Source of the DNA: Nonomuraea africana
GTDB taxonomy: Bacteria; Actinomycetota; Actinomycetes; Streptosporangiales; Streptosporangiaceae
NCBI RefSeq assembly: GCF_014873535.1
Contig: NZ_JADBEF010000001.1
Coordinates: forward strand, 7,316,001-7,380,000
Direction of reading: 5' to 3'
DNA: 64,000 nucleotides
The position numbers and the translations under genes were made by a program. Every line of letters starts with the position of its first letter. The first letter of the stretch is position 1. Shown piece by piece: positions 1 through 11,854 of this stretch. The notes beneath the pieces were generated by a model, which saw nothing but the letters and a program-made list of their open reading frames with translations, did no database searches and was not told where the DNA came from.

Positions 1-497
1 CCTTTCTGCTCGTCGTGGTCGTCGGCTACTGGCTCGTGGTCATGTTCGTGGGCGGCGACGCCGACCTGGACGGCGTGCAGTTACCGCTGGGGCTCGGCGG
101 CATCCCCGCGACGGTCGCCTTCTCGCTGTTCGTCGCACTGTCGTGGTTCGTCAGCCTCGCAGGGGTCGTGCTCCTCGGCCACGGACCGCTGGTGCTCGGC
201 GCGGCGCTCGCGGCCGGATGGGTGGGCACGAAAGCCCTGATCATCCCCATGCGCAGGCTCTTCCCCGAGCAGCGCGAACCCTCGCGCCACGACTTCGTCG
301 GCCGGCGGTGCGTGGTGCGGACCGGCAGGGCGGACGCCGCCTTCGGTCAGGCCGAGGTCACCGCGCCCGACGGCTCCTCCGCCGTCGTCCAGGTCAGGAC
401 GACGGGCGGCGACGTGCTCACTCGCGGCCAGGCCGCGCTGATCTTCGACTACGACGCAGAGGGCGAGTTCTTCTGGGTCATGGAGGACCACTCATGA
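1..497 (+). CDS. OB-fold/NfeD-like membrane protein, 5' end outside window
   Basis: The reading frame is open from the window edge, so the N-terminus is missing. What remains starts with hydrophobic membrane segments (roughly residues 1-20 and 35-75), followed by a soluble beta-rich C-terminal domain containing GRRCVVRTG and ending EFFWVMEDHS. That is the layout of YqiJ/NfeD-type proteins, in which a membrane part carries an OB-fold that partners a flotillin/SPFH protein. The stop overlaps the start of the flotillin gene (ATGA), so translation is coupled and the partnership is likely. The family call is by architecture and neighbour, not by a diagnostic catalytic motif. Confidence 0.7.
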   Translation, partial: FLLVVVVGYWLVVMFVGGDADLDGVQLPLGLGGIPATVAFSLFVALSWFVSLAGVVLLGHGPLVLGAALAAGWVGTKALIIPMRRLFPEQREPSRHDFVGRRCVVRTGRADAAFGQAEVTAPDGSSAVVQVRTTGGDVLTRGQAALIFDYDAEGEFFWVMEDHS

Positions 498-2566
498 GTG
501 TCATCTCGACCGGATTCGGCATTCTGCTCGCCGTCATCCTGATCATCGTCATCGCGTTGATCTTCGTCATCAGCCGGCTGTTCAGAAAGGTCGAACAGGG
601 CAAGGCGCTCATCGTCTCCAAGGTGCGCAGGGTCGATGTGACCTTCACCGGCGCCGTCGTCCTGCCGGTCCTCCACAAGGCCGAGGTCATGGACATCTCG
701 GTGAAGACCATCGAGATCGCCCGCACCGGCGGCGAGGGCCTGATCTGCCGCGACAACATCAGGGCCGACATCCGCATCACGTTCTTCGTGCGGGTCAACA
801 AGACCATCGAGGACGTCATCAAGGTGGCGCAGGCCATCGGCACCGAGCGGGCCAGCGACGAGACGACGCTCCAGGCGCTGTTCAACGCGAAGTTCTCCGA
901 GGCGCTCAAGACGGTCGGCAAGCAGCTCGACTTCGTCGACCTCTACACCAAGCGCGACGAGTTCCGCGACCAGATCATCCAGGTCATCGGCACCGACCTC
1001 AACGGCTACAGCCTGGAGGACGCGGCGATCGACTACCTGGAGCAGACCCCGATGGCCAAGCTCGACCCGGCCAACATCCTCGACGCCCAGGGCATCCGCA
1101 AGATCACCGAGCTGACCGCGACGGAGAACGTGCGGACCAACGAGTTCAGGCGCAGCGAGGAGAAGGAGATCACGCGCCAGAACGTCGACGCCACCGAGGC
1201 CATCCTCGAGCTGAAGCGCCGCCAGGCCGACGCCGAGATCAAGCAGAAGCGCGAGATCGAGACGATGAAGGCGCGCGAGGAGGCCGAGATCGCCCGCGTG
1301 CAGGCCGAGGAGCGGCTGCGGGCCCAGGGCGCGCACATCAAGACCGACGAGCAGCTCGGCGTGCAGACCGAGAACCGCAACCGCGAGATCGCCGTGGCCG
1401 AGAAGAACCGCGAGCGGGTCATCGCCATCGAGAGCGAGCGGATCGAGAAGGACCGCATGCTGGAGGTCATCGCCCGCGAGCGGGAGACCGAGCTGTCGCG
1501 CATCGCGAAGGACAAGGAGGTCGAGACGGAGAAGCGCTCGATCGCCGAGGTCGTGCGCGAGCGGATCGCGGTGGAGAAGACGGTCGCCGAGCAGGAAGAG
1601 AACATCAAGAAGCTGCGCGCCCTCGAAGAGGCCGAGCGGTTCAGGCAGACCACGATCATCCACGCCGAGGCCGAAGCCCAGGAGGGCCTGGTCAAGGACA
1701 TCAAGGCCGCCGAGGCCGCGGAGGCCGCCGCCAAGCACAAGGCCCGCGAGGACGTCGTGCTGGCCGAGGCCAGGCAGCAGGCGGCCGAGCTCGACGCGCG
1801 GGCCAAGATCCGGCTGGCCGAGGGCCTGCAGGCGGAGGCCGCCGCCAAGGGGCTGGCCGACGTGCAGGTCCGCGAGCGCGGCGCCGACGCCATCGAGAAG
1901 GTCGGCCGCGCCGAGGCGATGGCGACCGCCGAGAAGCTCAAGGCCGAGGCCGAGGGCGCCAAGGCGATGGCGCTGGTCGAGGGCGACCGGCTCAAGGCGC
2001 AGGCCGAGGGCGAGCAGGCGATGGCCCTCGTCACGGGGGACAAGCTGAAGGCCGAGGCCGAGGGTCTGATCGAGAAGGCCAAGGCGATGGCCGCGATGGA
2101 CGAGGCCACCAGGACGCACGAGGAGTACCGGCTGCGTCTGGAGGCGGAGAAGGAGATCAGGCTCAAGCACATCGACGTGCAGCGGCAGGTCGCCGAGTCG
2201 CAGGCGAGCGTTGTGGCGGCGGGCCTGGCGAAGGCCAACATCGACATCGTCGGCGGCGACACGATGTTCTTCGACAGGGTGGTCGGGTCGATCACCGCGG
2301 GGAAGGTCGTGGACGGCTTCGTCGAGCACTCGTCGGTGACGCAGACGCTGGCCGAGCCGTACCTGAACGGGACGGCGAGCCTGACGGACGACCTGGCCAA
2401 GCTGGTCGGCGGCGTGAGCAGCGAGGACGTGAAGAATCTGACGGTCTCCGCGCTGCTGATGCAGCTCATCTCGCACGGCGGGCCTGACACCGCCAAGCTG
2501 AACGAGCTGCTGGAGAGCGCGCGCAGGCTCGGGGTGGCCGAGTCGTCGGTGGCGGCGCTGCGGTGA
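494..2566 (+). CDS. Flotillin / SPFH-domain membrane scaffold protein
   Basis: A 690-residue protein. It has an N-terminal membrane helix (residues about 5-28), then a basic RLFRKVEQGKALIV stretch leading into an SPFH/band-7 domain (to about residue 200), then a long charged coiled coil rich in AEAE and Glu/Arg/Lys repeats (about 215-560). A C-terminal flotillin region includes the near-duplicate motifs EGDRLKAQAEGEQAMALV and GDKLKAEAEG. Flotillins assemble membrane microdomains. I chose ATG 494 because it overlaps the upstream stop and immediately precedes the membrane helix; the frame stays open further upstream but only as a shadow of the previous gene. The stop overlaps the next gene's start (GTGA), giving a three-gene coupled operon. 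Confidence 0.92.
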   Translation: MSVISTGFGILLAVILIIVIALIFVISRLFRKVEQGKALIVSKVRRVDVTFTGAVVLPVLHKAEVMDISVKTIEIARTGGEGLICRDNIRADIRITFFVRVNKTIEDVIKVAQAIGTERASDETTLQALFNAKFSEALKTVGKQLDFVDLYTKRDEFRDQIIQVIGTDLNGYSLEDAAIDYLEQTPMAKLDPANILDAQGIRKITELTATENVRTNEFRRSEEKEITRQNVDATEAILELKRRQADAEIKQKREIETMKAREEAEIARVQAEERLRAQGAHIKTDEQLGVQTENRNREIAVAEKNRERVIAIESERIEKDRMLEVIARERETELSRIAKDKEVETEKRSIAEVVRERIAVEKTVAEQEENIKKLRALEEAERFRQTTIIHAEAEAQEGLVKDIKAAEAAEAAAKHKAREDVVLAEARQQAAELDARAKIRLAEGLQAEAAAKGLADVQVRERGADAIEKVGRAEAMATAEKLKAEAEGAKAMALVEGDRLKAQAEGEQAMALVTGDKLKAEAEGLIEKAKAMAAMDEATRTHEEYRLRLEAEKEIRLKHIDVQRQVAESQASVVAAGLAKANIDIVGGDTMFFDRVVGSITAGKVVDGFVEHSSVTQTLAEPYLNGTASLTDDLAKLVGGVSSEDVKNLTVSALLMQLISHGGPDTAKLNELLESARRLGVAESSVAALR

Positions 2567-5507
2567 CCACGTCTCTCGAGGCCGGGACCTACGAGGTCCT
2601 GCGCAACCGTCTCGGCGCCCAGGCCAAGGAGCTGGCCAGAGCGGCCGAGGCGGTCAACGCCGAGCGGCTGGCGGTCTTCGGCGGGGCCGAGCTGCGCCTG
2701 ATCGGCACCGAGCGGATCCGTACGGAGAACAACTGCGTCCCCCGCGACATCGTCTCGGTCGGCGACCTGATGCTCTTCGGCTACAACGTCTTCATCGGGC
2801 TGAAGCCCGAGACGGCCGTGGACGACGTCTTCTCCGTCCACCGGTTCACCCGTGACGGCGACGCGTTCAGGTTCGACGCGGAGCAGCTGGACGCGCTCGG
2901 CGACCCCGCCTTCCGCAAGGACTTCGCGGAGCTGTACCGCTACTACAAGGAGACCAGGCTCCTGCAGCTCAGGCGCCTGGAGGGCAAGCTGCTCGCGGTC
3001 TTCCAGACCGGCCCCTCCGACCTGCGCGTGCTCAGGTGGAGCGTCGGCCACGACGTGAAGTACCTGGACAACAGGGGCGAGCGGGACCACGTCTTCCCGC
3101 CCTCGCACGACTTCGAGTGGACCCCGACGACCCGCGACGACCACGTGCTCGGCAGGCACCCGCACATCTCGATCCAGGACGAGGTGTTCGTCGAGACGGT
3201 CGGCGGCGACCTCACCATCAAGATCGAGAACAACACGGAGTCGGGCGAGGGCATCTACACCGAGCCCGTCGCCGAGCCGCTGCAGTCGCTGGCCGACGCC
3301 GAGGTCGACCACGCCAGGATCGGCCCGCTCATCCTGCTGCGGGTCAGGCCGTACAAGGAGAGCGAGTGGCGGCACCTGGTCTTCAACACCCGCACCAGGA
3401 CGGTCACCAGGCTGGACGGCATCGCGCTCGCCTGCCAGCGGCTGCCCGAGGACCAGGGCATCATCTTCCCCGGCGGCTATTACCTGGCCACGGGGGTGTC
3501 CAAGACGTTCGACACCCAGGTGGCCGACCTGGAGTTCGAGCGGGTGATCCGCTCCCCCAACGGCGAGGACGTGCTCTACGTCTTCCACGCGCGTGAGGAC
3601 GGCCGGTCGCTGCTCCTGCCGTACAACGTGATCAGGAAGGAGGTCGCCAACCCGCTGCCGTGCCACGGGTACTCCCTGTTCGACGACGGCACGCTGGTGG
3701 TGTTCAGGGCGACCTCGGACGAGCCGACCAGGGTCCACCCGATGCAGGTGTGGCAGACGCCGTACGTCTCCGACACCTACGCCGCCGCCCAGCCGACCGG
3801 GACCGGGCCGCTGGAGCGGATCGGCAACGCCGAGCTGGTGCGGGGCATCTCCGACTGCCTGTCGGTCGCGCGCATGGTCGAGGAGATGGCCCCTTCGGAG
3901 GCCACCTTCGAGGCGCTGATCGCGGCGTGCACGCGGGCGTTCGACCACTACCACTGGCTGGGCGAACACGGCCTGAGCACCCCGCTCGACGACGTCAGGG
4001 CCACCGCCGAGCAGGTGCTTGACGAGTACGAGAACGTCGCCCAGCTCACCGCGCAGGCCGCCGCCACACTGGAGACCGCCACGGCGCGGACCCTCGCTCT
4101 CGTGCGGCACTCCGAGACCCTCACCAGCGCCGACGCCTGGGTGTCCAGGCTCGCGTCGCTGCGCAGGGCGCAGGGTCACCTGGTGACGCTGCGGGAGGTC
4201 CGCCACATCGACCTGGCCGGCCTCGACACGCTCGGCGCCAGGGTGAGCGAGGAGCTGCGGTCGGTGGGACGGAGGGCGGTCGACTTCCTCCAGGGCGCCG
4301 ACGCCTTCACCGGCTACCACGCCGCCGTCGCCCAGCTGGAGGCCGACGCCTCGGCCATCGCCACCGTCGCGGAGGCGGCGCCCGTCTCCGAGCGGCTGGT
4401 CGCCCAGGCCGAGGGGCTCGAGGTCGTCACCGAGGTGGTCGGCTCGCTCGACATCGCCGACGCCACGGTCCGCACCGCCATCCTCGAACGCATCGGCGAG
4501 GTCCTGGGCGGGGTCAACCGGGCCCGCGCCGTCCTCGAAGGCCGCCGCCAGGAGCTGCTCGCCACCGAGGGCAGGGCCGCCTTCGCCGCCGAGTTCGCGC
4601 TGCTCGGCCAGGCCGTGACCGGCGCGCTCGCCATGGCAGACACCCCCGAGCGCTGCGACGAGCAGCTCGGCCGCCTCATGCTCCAGCTCGAGACCCTGGA
4701 GTCGCGCTTCGGGGAGTTCGACGACTTCGCGCTCCAGCTCACCGCCAAGCGCGAGGACGTCTACGAGGCCTTCTCGGCCCGCAAGCAGACCCAGCTCGAC
4801 GACAGGGCGAGGCGCGCCGACCGCATCTCCGCCTCGGCCGACCGCATCCTCGCCAGCGTCGCGCGCCGGGTGGCCACGCTGGCGTCGCTGGACGAGGTCA
4901 ACACCTACTTCGCCACCGACCCGATGATCGCCAAGCTGCGCTCGTCCGCCGACGAGCTGCGCGGCCTCGGCGACGGCGTGCGCGCGGAGGAGCTGGAGGG
5001 CCGGATCAAGGCCGCCCAGCAGGAGGCCGGCCGCGCCCTGCGCGACCGCCTCGACCTGTTCTCCGCCGACGGCGAGACCCTCAGGCTCGGCAGGCACCGC
5101 TTCGCCGTCAACACCCAGCCCATCGACCTGACCCTCGTGCCGCACGACGGCGCCATGCACTTCTCCATCACCGGCACCGACTACCGCTCTCCCGCTCCGG
5201 ACTCCTTCGCGGAGACCAGGCCGTTCTGGTCGCAGCTGCTGGTCTCCGAGACGGCCGACGTCTACCGCGCCGAGCACCTCGCCGCCGCCCTGCTGCCCGC
5301 GGTCCCGCCCGGCGCCGACCTGGCCGCGCTGGTACGGCTGGCCGCCGAAGAACGCTACGACGAGGGCTACGAGCGCGGCGTCCACGACCACGACGCGACG
5401 GCGATCCTGGAGACCCTGCAGCGCCTCCACGACGGCGCCGGGTTGCTGCGCTATCCCCCTGCCGCTCGGGCGTCCGCGCAGCTCTTCTGGGCGTTCGGCG
5501 TGGACGA

Positions 5508-5523
5508 TGTTTCACGTAAAACA
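5508..5523. other. parS-like ParB binding site inside the AAA+ gene
   Basis: The 16-mer TGTTTCACGTAAAACA matches the ParB target TGTTTCACGTGAAACA at 15 of 16 positions. In the reading frame it is spelled by GAT GTT TCA CGT AAA ACA (and then TTG), a run of A/T-ending codons in a gene that otherwise uses almost only G/C-ending ones. That codon anomaly suggests selection on the DNA itself. Chromosomal parS sites often lie within genes near oriC. ParB binding is inferred, not shown. Confidence 0.75.
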
Positions 5524-7321
5524 TTGGCCACGCGCGCGGGATCACTGGTCAGGGCTCGTGACGCCTTCGGCGGCATCGACGCCCTCGACGCCTTCGGGGG
5601 CGAGTTGTCGGCGGCGATCTCCGGTTTCCTGCCCGGCTTCGGGGCGCACCCCGATCTCGCCGCCGAGTACCTCATCGAGGAGCTGGCCGGGAAGCCCGAG
5701 GGCTTCGTCACCAGCCAGGCCGCCCGGGGGATCCTCGACCGGTTCCGCCAGACGCTCGGCCCCTCGCGCGTCCGCGAGTTCGAGGAGGACCTGGCGGCGC
5801 TGGACCTGCCCGACCGTATCCAGCTGGCCCAGGCGTGGCTCGGCGCGTTCGACCGGTCCGACGAGCTGCCGGAGGCGCTGGCCGTCCAGCTGTGCGACCT
5901 GCCGAGGCACGACTCCAGCGCCGCGCTCACGGCCACCGTCGAAGGACTGCTCGGCACCCACCCGAGGATCACCGACAGGTCGCTCACGCTGCGCCTGGAC
6001 GAGACCCTGGCCAGGACCCGCGCGTTCAGGACCGAGCGGGTCCCCGCCTACCGCGCCTACCAGAAGCAGCGCGGCGAGCTGGTCGCGCGGGAGCGCGACC
6101 GGCTGCGCCTCGAGGAGTACAAGCCGAAGGTCATGAGCGCGTTCGTGCGCAACCGCCTGCTGGACGAGGTCTACCTGCCGCTCATCGGCGACAACCTCGC
6201 CAAGCAGCTCGGCGCCGCGGGCGAGGGCAAGCGCACCGACCAGATGGGCCTGCTCCTGCTCATCTCGCCGCCCGGCTACGGCAAGACGACGCTCATGGAG
6301 TACGTGGCCAGCCGCCTCGGCCTGCTGTTCGTCAAGGTCAACGGTCCCGCGCTCGGCCACGAGGTCACCTCGCTCGACCCCGCGGACGCTCCCGACGCCA
6401 CCGCCAGGCAGGAGGTCGAGAAGATCTCCTTCGCCCTGGAGTCGGGCAACAACACCCTGCTCTACCTGGACGACATCCAGCACACCTCGCCCGAGCTGCT
6501 GCAGAAGTTCATCTCGCTCTGCGACGCCCAGCGCCGCATCGAGGGCGTGTGGAACGGCCGGACGCGCACCTACGACCTGCGCGGCAAGCGCTTCGCGGTG
6601 TGCATGGCGGGCAACCCGTACACCGAGTCGGGTCAGCGCTTCCGCATCCCGGACATGCTCGCCAACCGCGCCGACGTCTGGAACCTCGGCGACGTGCTGT
6701 CCGGCAAGGACGACCTGTTCGCGCTCAGCTACATCGACAACGCGCTCACGTCCAACCCGATCCTCGCTCCGCTGTCCACGCGCGACAGGGGCGACGTCGA
6801 GCTGCTGGTGCGCATCGCCAGGGGCGACTCCGACGTGCGCACCGACCAGCTCAGCCATCCCTACTCGAAGGTCGAGCTCGAGCAGATCCTCAGCGTCCTG
6901 CGCAAGCTCGTCAGGGTGCAGGAGGTGGTGCTGGCCAACAACCAGGCCTACATCGCCTCCGCCGCCCAGTCGGACGACTCGCGCACCGAGCCGCCGTTCC
7001 GCCTGCAGGGCTCCTACCGCAACATGAACAAGCTGGCCGAGCGCATCGTCCCCGTCATGAACGACGCCGAGCTCGAGCAGCTCATCGACGACCACTACCT
7101 CGGTGAGGCGCAGACCCTCACCTCCGGCGCCGAGTCCAACCTGCTCAAGCTGGCCGAACTGCGCGGCAGGCTCACGCCCGAGCAGGAGGCGCGGTGGGCC
7201 GCGGTCAAGACGGCCTACCTCAGGACGAAGGCGCTGGGCGGCGCCGAGGACGACCCGATGACGCGCGCGGTCGGCGCCATCGGGCTGCTGGCCGATCGGG
7301 TGGGTGACATCGGCCAGGCCC

Positions 7322-8944
<1,623 letters not shown>

Positions 8945-9065
8945 GGAAGCGTCCTCCTGGATTCTGGTATCGCGAAACGGACATGACAGCGCTCAACGCG
9001 TCGCGAGAATCACAGGGAACCCATGCCGGAGAGATTATGGGACGGACCTAAGTTTGTCCAGCGAT

Positions 9066-9875
9066 TTATTCGAGCAGTTCCAGCGCGTGTGAGACCGACG
9101 CCGACGTGGCCGGCACCAGCGGAAGCCGGACGTCGGGGGTCGGGATCAGGCCCTTCGCGTGCAGGACGCCCTTGATCACGGTCGGGTTCGGCTCGGCGAA
9201 CAGCGTCGCCGACATGGCGGCCAGCCGGTGCCCGAGCGCACGGTCCCACGAGGCGGCCATCGACACGAACGACGCGGTGCGCAGGTGCGCGGAGGCGAGG
9301 ATGCCCCCGGAGGCGCCGAGGGCGAGCATCGGCGAGAGGTAGAGGTCGTCGCCGGTCAGCACCGAGAACCCGGACGGCGGGTTCCCGAGCAGCGAGACCG
9401 CGTCCTGGTCGACGGCGCCCGTGGCGTACTTCACCCCGGCGATCATCGGGTGCTCGCCGAGCCTGCGCAGGACGCCGGCGGTCAGCGGCTGACCCGTCCG
9501 GTAGGGGATGTGGTAGATCACCAGCGGCACCTCGGAGCGGGCGGCGAGGTGCTCGAAGTGGGCGATGACGCCGCGCTCGCCGGGGCGGACGAAGGCGGGC
9601 ACGGTCACCAGCGCGGCGGTGGCCCCGTCCGTGAGGTCCAGGTCGCCCACGATCAGCTGCGCGTCGTAGGACGCCGCCACCTCCCGGCAGATCCGGACGA
9701 CGGAGCGGCGCTCGGCGGCGGACAGCGTCGACGGCTCCCCCGTCGTCCCCAGCGCCACCAGCCCCGCGGCCCCCTGGTCGAGCACCGAGGCGGCGAGCTT
9801 CTCCAGCGCGGCGTGGGCCACCGCCCCCGAGTCGTCGAAGGGCGTGATCAGCGGCACGTAGATTCCCGAAAGCAT
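9066..9875 (-). CDS. Dihydrodipicolinate synthase (DapA) family lyase
   Basis: A 269-residue TIM-barrel protein of the DapA/N-acetylneuraminate lyase superfamily. The Schiff-base lysine is visible in IAGVKYATG and the proton-relay tyrosine in VIYHIPYRTG; the substrate carboxylate-binding motif is GTTGEPSTL. It is shorter than typical DapA (about 290-300 residues). It sits apart from the lysine genes ask and asd (51-54 kb) and is divergent from a LysR gene, so a catabolic or specialised aldolase role is more likely than lysine synthesis. GGAGG lies just before ATG 9875. The true substrate is unknown. Confidence 0.82.
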   Translation of the reverse strand: MLSGIYVPLITPFDDSGAVAHAALEKLAASVLDQGAAGLVALGTTGEPSTLSAAERRSVVRICREVAASYDAQLIVGDLDLTDGATAALVTVPAFVRPGERGVIAHFEHLAARSEVPLVIYHIPYRTGQPLTAGVLRRLGEHPMIAGVKYATGAVDQDAVSLLGNPPSGFSVLTGDDLYLSPMLALGASGGILASAHLRTASFVSMAASWDRALGHRLAAMSATLFAEPNPTVIKGVLHAKGLIPTPDVRLPLVPATSASVSHALELLE

Positions 9876-9911
9876 GCCTCCAGCCTGCAGGGCAGGCGAC
9901 CTTCAGCACCA

Positions 9912-9940
9912 GTTCACGTTTCTGCGGTCGCCCATAAGCT
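9912..9940 (+). promoter_or_regulatory. Probable leaderless promoter of the LysR gene
   Basis: The -10 box TAAGCT (9935-9940) lies 6 bases before ATG 9947, so the transcript should begin at or next to the start codon. GTTCAC (9912-9917) is a weak -35 at 17 bp. The same interval must hold the promoter of the divergent DapA-like gene. Confidence 0.5.
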
Positions 9941-9946
9941 GACCTT

Positions 9947-10831
9947 ATGCTCGATCCGCGAAAGCTTCGGCTGCTGCGCGAACTCTCCCGCAGGGGCACG
10001 ATCGCCGCCGTCGCCGAGGCGCTCACGTTCACCGCCTCCGCCGTCTCCCAGCAGCTCAGCGCCCTCGAACGCGAGGCGGGCCTGCCGTTGCTCGAAAGGA
10101 CGGGCCGCACGGTCGTCCTCACGCCGGCGGGCCGGGTGCTGGTCGAGCACGCGGGAGCCGTACTGGAGAGCCTGGAACGGGCCGAGGCCGCGCTCGCCGC
10201 CACCCGCACGGGGCCCGCGGGGCCGCTGCGGATCGGCGCGTTCCCCACCGCCGCCCGCGCCCTGCTGCCCGAGGCGCTGACCATCCTGGGCGAGGAGCAC
10301 CCCGGGCTGGAGCCGATGGTGGCCGAGATCGATCCCGCCGACGTCTCCGCCGCCCTGCGGGCGGGCACGCTGGACGTCGCGCTGGTGCACGAGTACGACT
10401 TCGTCCCGCCCGTCGTCGACGACAGCGTCGAGACCAGGCCGCTCCTCACCGAGCCGATGTACCTGACGACCAGGAGCACCCTCGAGGAGGCGAGCCTGGA
10501 CCCGTGGCTCGTCAGCACCCCGGGCACGCTCTGCCACACGATGACCGTGCGGGCCTGCCAGGCCGCGGGGTTCGAGCCGCGCGTGCGCCACCACATCGAC
10601 GACTTCGACACCGTGCTGCTGCTCGCGGCGGCCGGGCAGGGCGTGGCCCTGGTCCCGAGGCTCGCCGCGGCGAGCCCGCCCGAGGGCGTACGGCTGACGC
10701 GGGTGGAGATCCAGCGCCGCACCCTCATCGCCTTCAGGAGAGGGTACGGCGAGCACCCCGCGCTGAGCCCGTTCACAGCCGCTCTCAGGAAATCCACAGC
10801 ACGCGCGACGCAGGCTGGAGGACATGGATGA
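9947..10831 (+). CDS. LysR-family transcriptional regulator
   Basis: A 294-residue LysR-type regulator. The N-terminal winged helix-turn-helix (residues 1-60) reads MLDPRKLRLLRELSRRGTIA, continues with a SAVSQQLSALEREAG recognition helix, and is followed by the co-inducer domain (about 90-290). It is divergent from the DapA-like gene across a 71-bp gap, the classical arrangement in which the LysR protein controls its neighbour and itself. Its last 8 bases overlap the polyprenyl synthase start, so that gene may be co-transcribed. The start is supported by a -10 box 6 bases upstream and no Shine-Dalgarno sequence (leaderless). Confidence 0.9.
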   Translation: MLDPRKLRLLRELSRRGTIAAVAEALTFTASAVSQQLSALEREAGLPLLERTGRTVVLTPAGRVLVEHAGAVLESLERAEAALAATRTGPAGPLRIGAFPTAARALLPEALTILGEEHPGLEPMVAEIDPADVSAALRAGTLDVALVHEYDFVPPVVDDSVETRPLLTEPMYLTTRSTLEEASLDPWLVSTPGTLCHTMTVRACQAAGFEPRVRHHIDDFDTVLLLAAAGQGVALVPRLAAASPPEGVRLTRVEIQRRTLIAFRRGYGEHPALSPFTAALRKSTARATQAGGHG

Positions 10832-11786
10832 GCTGTTGAACACCCCCGCCATCGCCCACGGTCTGCGCAAGGTCGAGACCAGGATCAGGCGCCTCGCGGG
10901 CTCCTCCGCGCTGCCCGGCATCAACACGAGCGCCGGCCGGATCATCACCGCCGGAGGCAAGCGCCTGCGCCCCGCGCTGACCCTGGCCACCTCGCTGGCG
11001 TTCGGCAGGACCCCCGACCGCAGGGTGATCACCGCCGCGGCCTGCGTCGAGCTGATCCACGCCGGCTCGCTCGTCCACGACGACCTCATGGACCACGCCA
11101 CCCAGCGCAGGGGCGCCCGCACGCTCAACGCCGAGCTGGGCGAGGGCAAGGCGCTGGTCATCGGTGACTTCATGCTCGCGAGGGCGGGCCTGGCCGCGAT
11201 CACCTCCGTCTCCAGGCCGGTGGCGGAGGTGCTGGCCGCGACGGTGGTGGAGCTGGCCGAGGGCCAGTACCTGGAGACCACCGACCTGCACGACCCGCAC
11301 CGCACCATCGAGAGCGCGCTCCGCTCCATCACCGGCAAGACCGCCGCGCTCTTCCGCGCCTCCTGCCTGGTGGCCGCCATCTGCGCGCGGGCCTCGGCCG
11401 AGGAGCGGGCCAGGATGGCCGCGTACGGCGAGCGCTTCGGCCTGATCTTCCAGATCCTCGACGACCTGCTCGACCTGACGGCGCCCGCCGAGACGCTGGG
11501 CAAGCCGGCGGGCAACGACCTCAGACAGGGCGTCTACACCCTGCCCTTCCTGACCGCCCTGGCCAAGGACCCCTCGCTCCTGCACGACGACGTGGACGCG
11601 ACCCTCGCCGCGCTCAGAAGGTCCACGATCGTGGAGGACACCCTGGAGCACTGCCGCGGCCTGGCCTCCGACGCGCTCGCCGCCCTCCCCGTGATCCACG
11701 ACAGGGAAATAGCCGCGATCATGTACGGCCTGCCCACCGCCTACATCGACCACGTCGAGCGGCAAACTTTGACCAGAGCAAGTTGA
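10824..11786 (+). CDS. Polyprenyl (isoprenyl) diphosphate synthase
   Basis: A 320-residue all-helical trans-isoprenyl diphosphate synthase. The first aspartate-rich motif DDLMD is at residues 86-90 (preceded by ELIHAGSLVH) and the second reads FQILDDLLD. The substrate-binding GGKRLRP is at 44-50. Such enzymes chain-elongate allylic diphosphates with IPP; a small residue two positions before the first motif would favour long products such as menaquinone side chains, but the chain length cannot be fixed by eye. The start overlaps the end of the LysR gene by 8 bp. Confidence 0.92.
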   Translation: MDELLNTPAIAHGLRKVETRIRRLAGSSALPGINTSAGRIITAGGKRLRPALTLATSLAFGRTPDRRVITAAACVELIHAGSLVHDDLMDHATQRRGARTLNAELGEGKALVIGDFMLARAGLAAITSVSRPVAEVLAATVVELAEGQYLETTDLHDPHRTIESALRSITGKTAALFRASCLVAAICARASAEERARMAAYGERFGLIFQILDDLLDLTAPAETLGKPAGNDLRQGVYTLPFLTALAKDPSLLHDDVDATLAALRRSTIVEDTLEHCRGLASDALAALPVIHDREIAAIMYGLPTAYIDHVERQTLTRAS

Positions 11787-11854
11787 GATTTGTTGGTACA
11801 AAACTCAAGACGGCCGCTCATACTGGAAGCAGCTGGCATTCCAGGAGCACGCTC

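Noticed and set aside
1033..5430. Very long minus-strand open frame (1465 codons) across the flotillin and ATPase genes
   Set aside because: Antisense shadow of GC-rich coding DNA; composition is Arg/Ala/Gly-rich with no motifs, and the plus-strand genes have clear domains and coupled starts.
10824..11786. Polyprenyl synthase as part of the Ole-type biosynthetic operon
   Set aside because: It overlaps the LysR gene instead, and the membrane/TS-like pair and a separate promoter intervene before the thiolase gene.
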